Positions 63,199 to 64,000 of a stretch of 64,000 nucleotides of DNA are shown here, in pieces (the first letter of the stretch is position 1; every line of letters starts with the position of its first letter). The DNA is from Tremella fuciformis. Its lineage: Eukaryota > Basidiomycota > Tremellomycetes > Tremellales > Tremellaceae. The notes under the pieces were generated by a model that saw only the letters and a list, made by a program, of their open reading frames with translations, searched no databases and was not told the origin of the DNA. A program made the position numbers and the translations under genes. The stretch covers positions 2,418,001 through 2,482,000 of the forward strand of contig CP136490.1 in assembly GCA_032768795.1 (NCBI GenBank), written 5' to 3'.

Positions 63199-64000
63199 GA
63201 ATCTTCTGTCCCGCAGTGGTCAATGATTTGGTTTTCTATTCCCAAGGTCTGATCTGCCTTATAGTTGTCGTCAAGGGTCCATAGAGAAATCGGATTGTGT
63301 TCGGCCTCGCGGTCTTGTTTTACGGGCGCCGAGTGCTTTGTTATGGCCCAACTACACGCGAGACTCGATTGTATGCAGGAATATGTTGCAACGAGATCCC
63401 CCGTATCTCGCTGCATCTGACAGAACTGTCCGTGCGTAACATCATTAGAGAGCATTGATTGGCCTATTTCTCGTGCTACGAGTGCCGCCGCAAAATGATC
63501 TTTGCTCATCGCGATGTTACCGGGGATCATCTAACCCTGCGGGCAAAAGCAACTCCCAGCTACACAAGCTCGTGACAGAATACTGGGCCAAAATGCTGGC
63601 CGTACTCCAGGTTGCATTAGTTCACCTCCCTATGTGTCCTAGAAGATTTACGATCGTCTCACACCGCCTCAGCGTTCTCGCAAGGGGCACTTTTGCCACG
63701 GTGGCAGTGGAGAAAAGGCGCCATGAGTTTGTTTAGCCTCGAGAATGTGTGGAGCTGTTCTTCCCACCGTCGGAAGGCGAATGAGGCCCATCCAGGCCCT
63801 CCTTCTTTTGTAGGTCTTGTGCTGACGTGAGGACAGGCGCACGTAAAATCCCTTGTCCCCCAGCAGACTGTTTGACAATGCCTTCTGGGACACACCAACT
63901 ACGACGAAAGTCTACTCCAGCCCACGTTCGGGTTGAAGGAGACGTGGCCCTTTGACCGCTACATACGTTGCTTGGTATATTTCATACTGCTCGACTTGAT
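63199..64000. other. Terminal region, nothing recognised
   Basis: The last 800 bp of the window. Short frames on both strands start with non-ATG codons or overlap each other. No gene, RNA or repeat could be supported. Confidence 0.4.

Noticed and set aside
63186..63898. Minus-strand frames at the right edge
   Set aside because: Short, non-ATG or overlapping starts, no motif.

Overview
The window is eukaryotic nuclear DNA, almost certainly from a basidiomycete fungus and probably a Tremellomycetes-type yeast. Genes are dense and lie on both strands. Most are split by many very short introns (about 40-60 bp) that often end in a CTGAC branch-site-like box only a few bases before the acceptor AG. 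Gene content is typically fungal: Zn2Cys6 factor, H2A.Z, Rpt4, Rpc31, FAP1/NFX1, TRK transporter, Hrd3, Chm7. Taxonomy is inferred; there is no rRNA or marker gene to test it. Exon models were built by hand, and reading frame was checked by summing exons where lengths are given.

Layout. (1) 1-4.4 kb: 3' end of an NFKBIL1-like coiled-coil gene, a six-exon short-chain dehydrogenase (SDR), an alpha/beta hydrolase with an Asp nucleophile, and a tiny two-exon conserved protein. (2) 4.4-19.6 kb: a cluster of at least eight paralogues of a protein family I do not recognise (called family X, members A-H). They are built from one or two copies of a roughly 130-150 residue module with an aromatic-x-Trp start, a Leu-Pro-Pro box, an F-x-x-[YF]-V box and Cys/His positions. 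Six look intact (A-E, G), while F and H are broken by frameshifts. The array contains direct and inverted duplications, and one duplicated unit carried a fragment of the neighbouring small gene. (3) 20-34.9 kb: housekeeping genes HTZ1, DUF3605, a KGG/DGTPDKR stress-type protein, FAP1/NFX1, RPC31, RPT4, TRK K+ transporter and a beta-propeller lactonase. (4) 34.9-43.6 kb: a gene-poor, AT-richer island of retroelement remnants. It includes two solo LTRs of one family, several nested LTR pieces, minisatellites, and a complete 530-bp miniature LTR element (TRIM) with identical LTRs and exact 5-bp target-site duplications. (5) 43.7-50.3 kb: a Zn2Cys6 transcription factor, an SDR and an MFS sugar transporter side by side, which looks like a small catabolic cluster. 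(6) 51.5-64 kb: hypothetical proteins, ER-associated degradation (ERAD) component Hrd3/SEL1L, an LtrA-type membrane protein and ESCRT-III Chm7.

The most interesting material is the family X array and the TRIM element. The family X function is unknown, and nothing in the sequence justifies assigning one.
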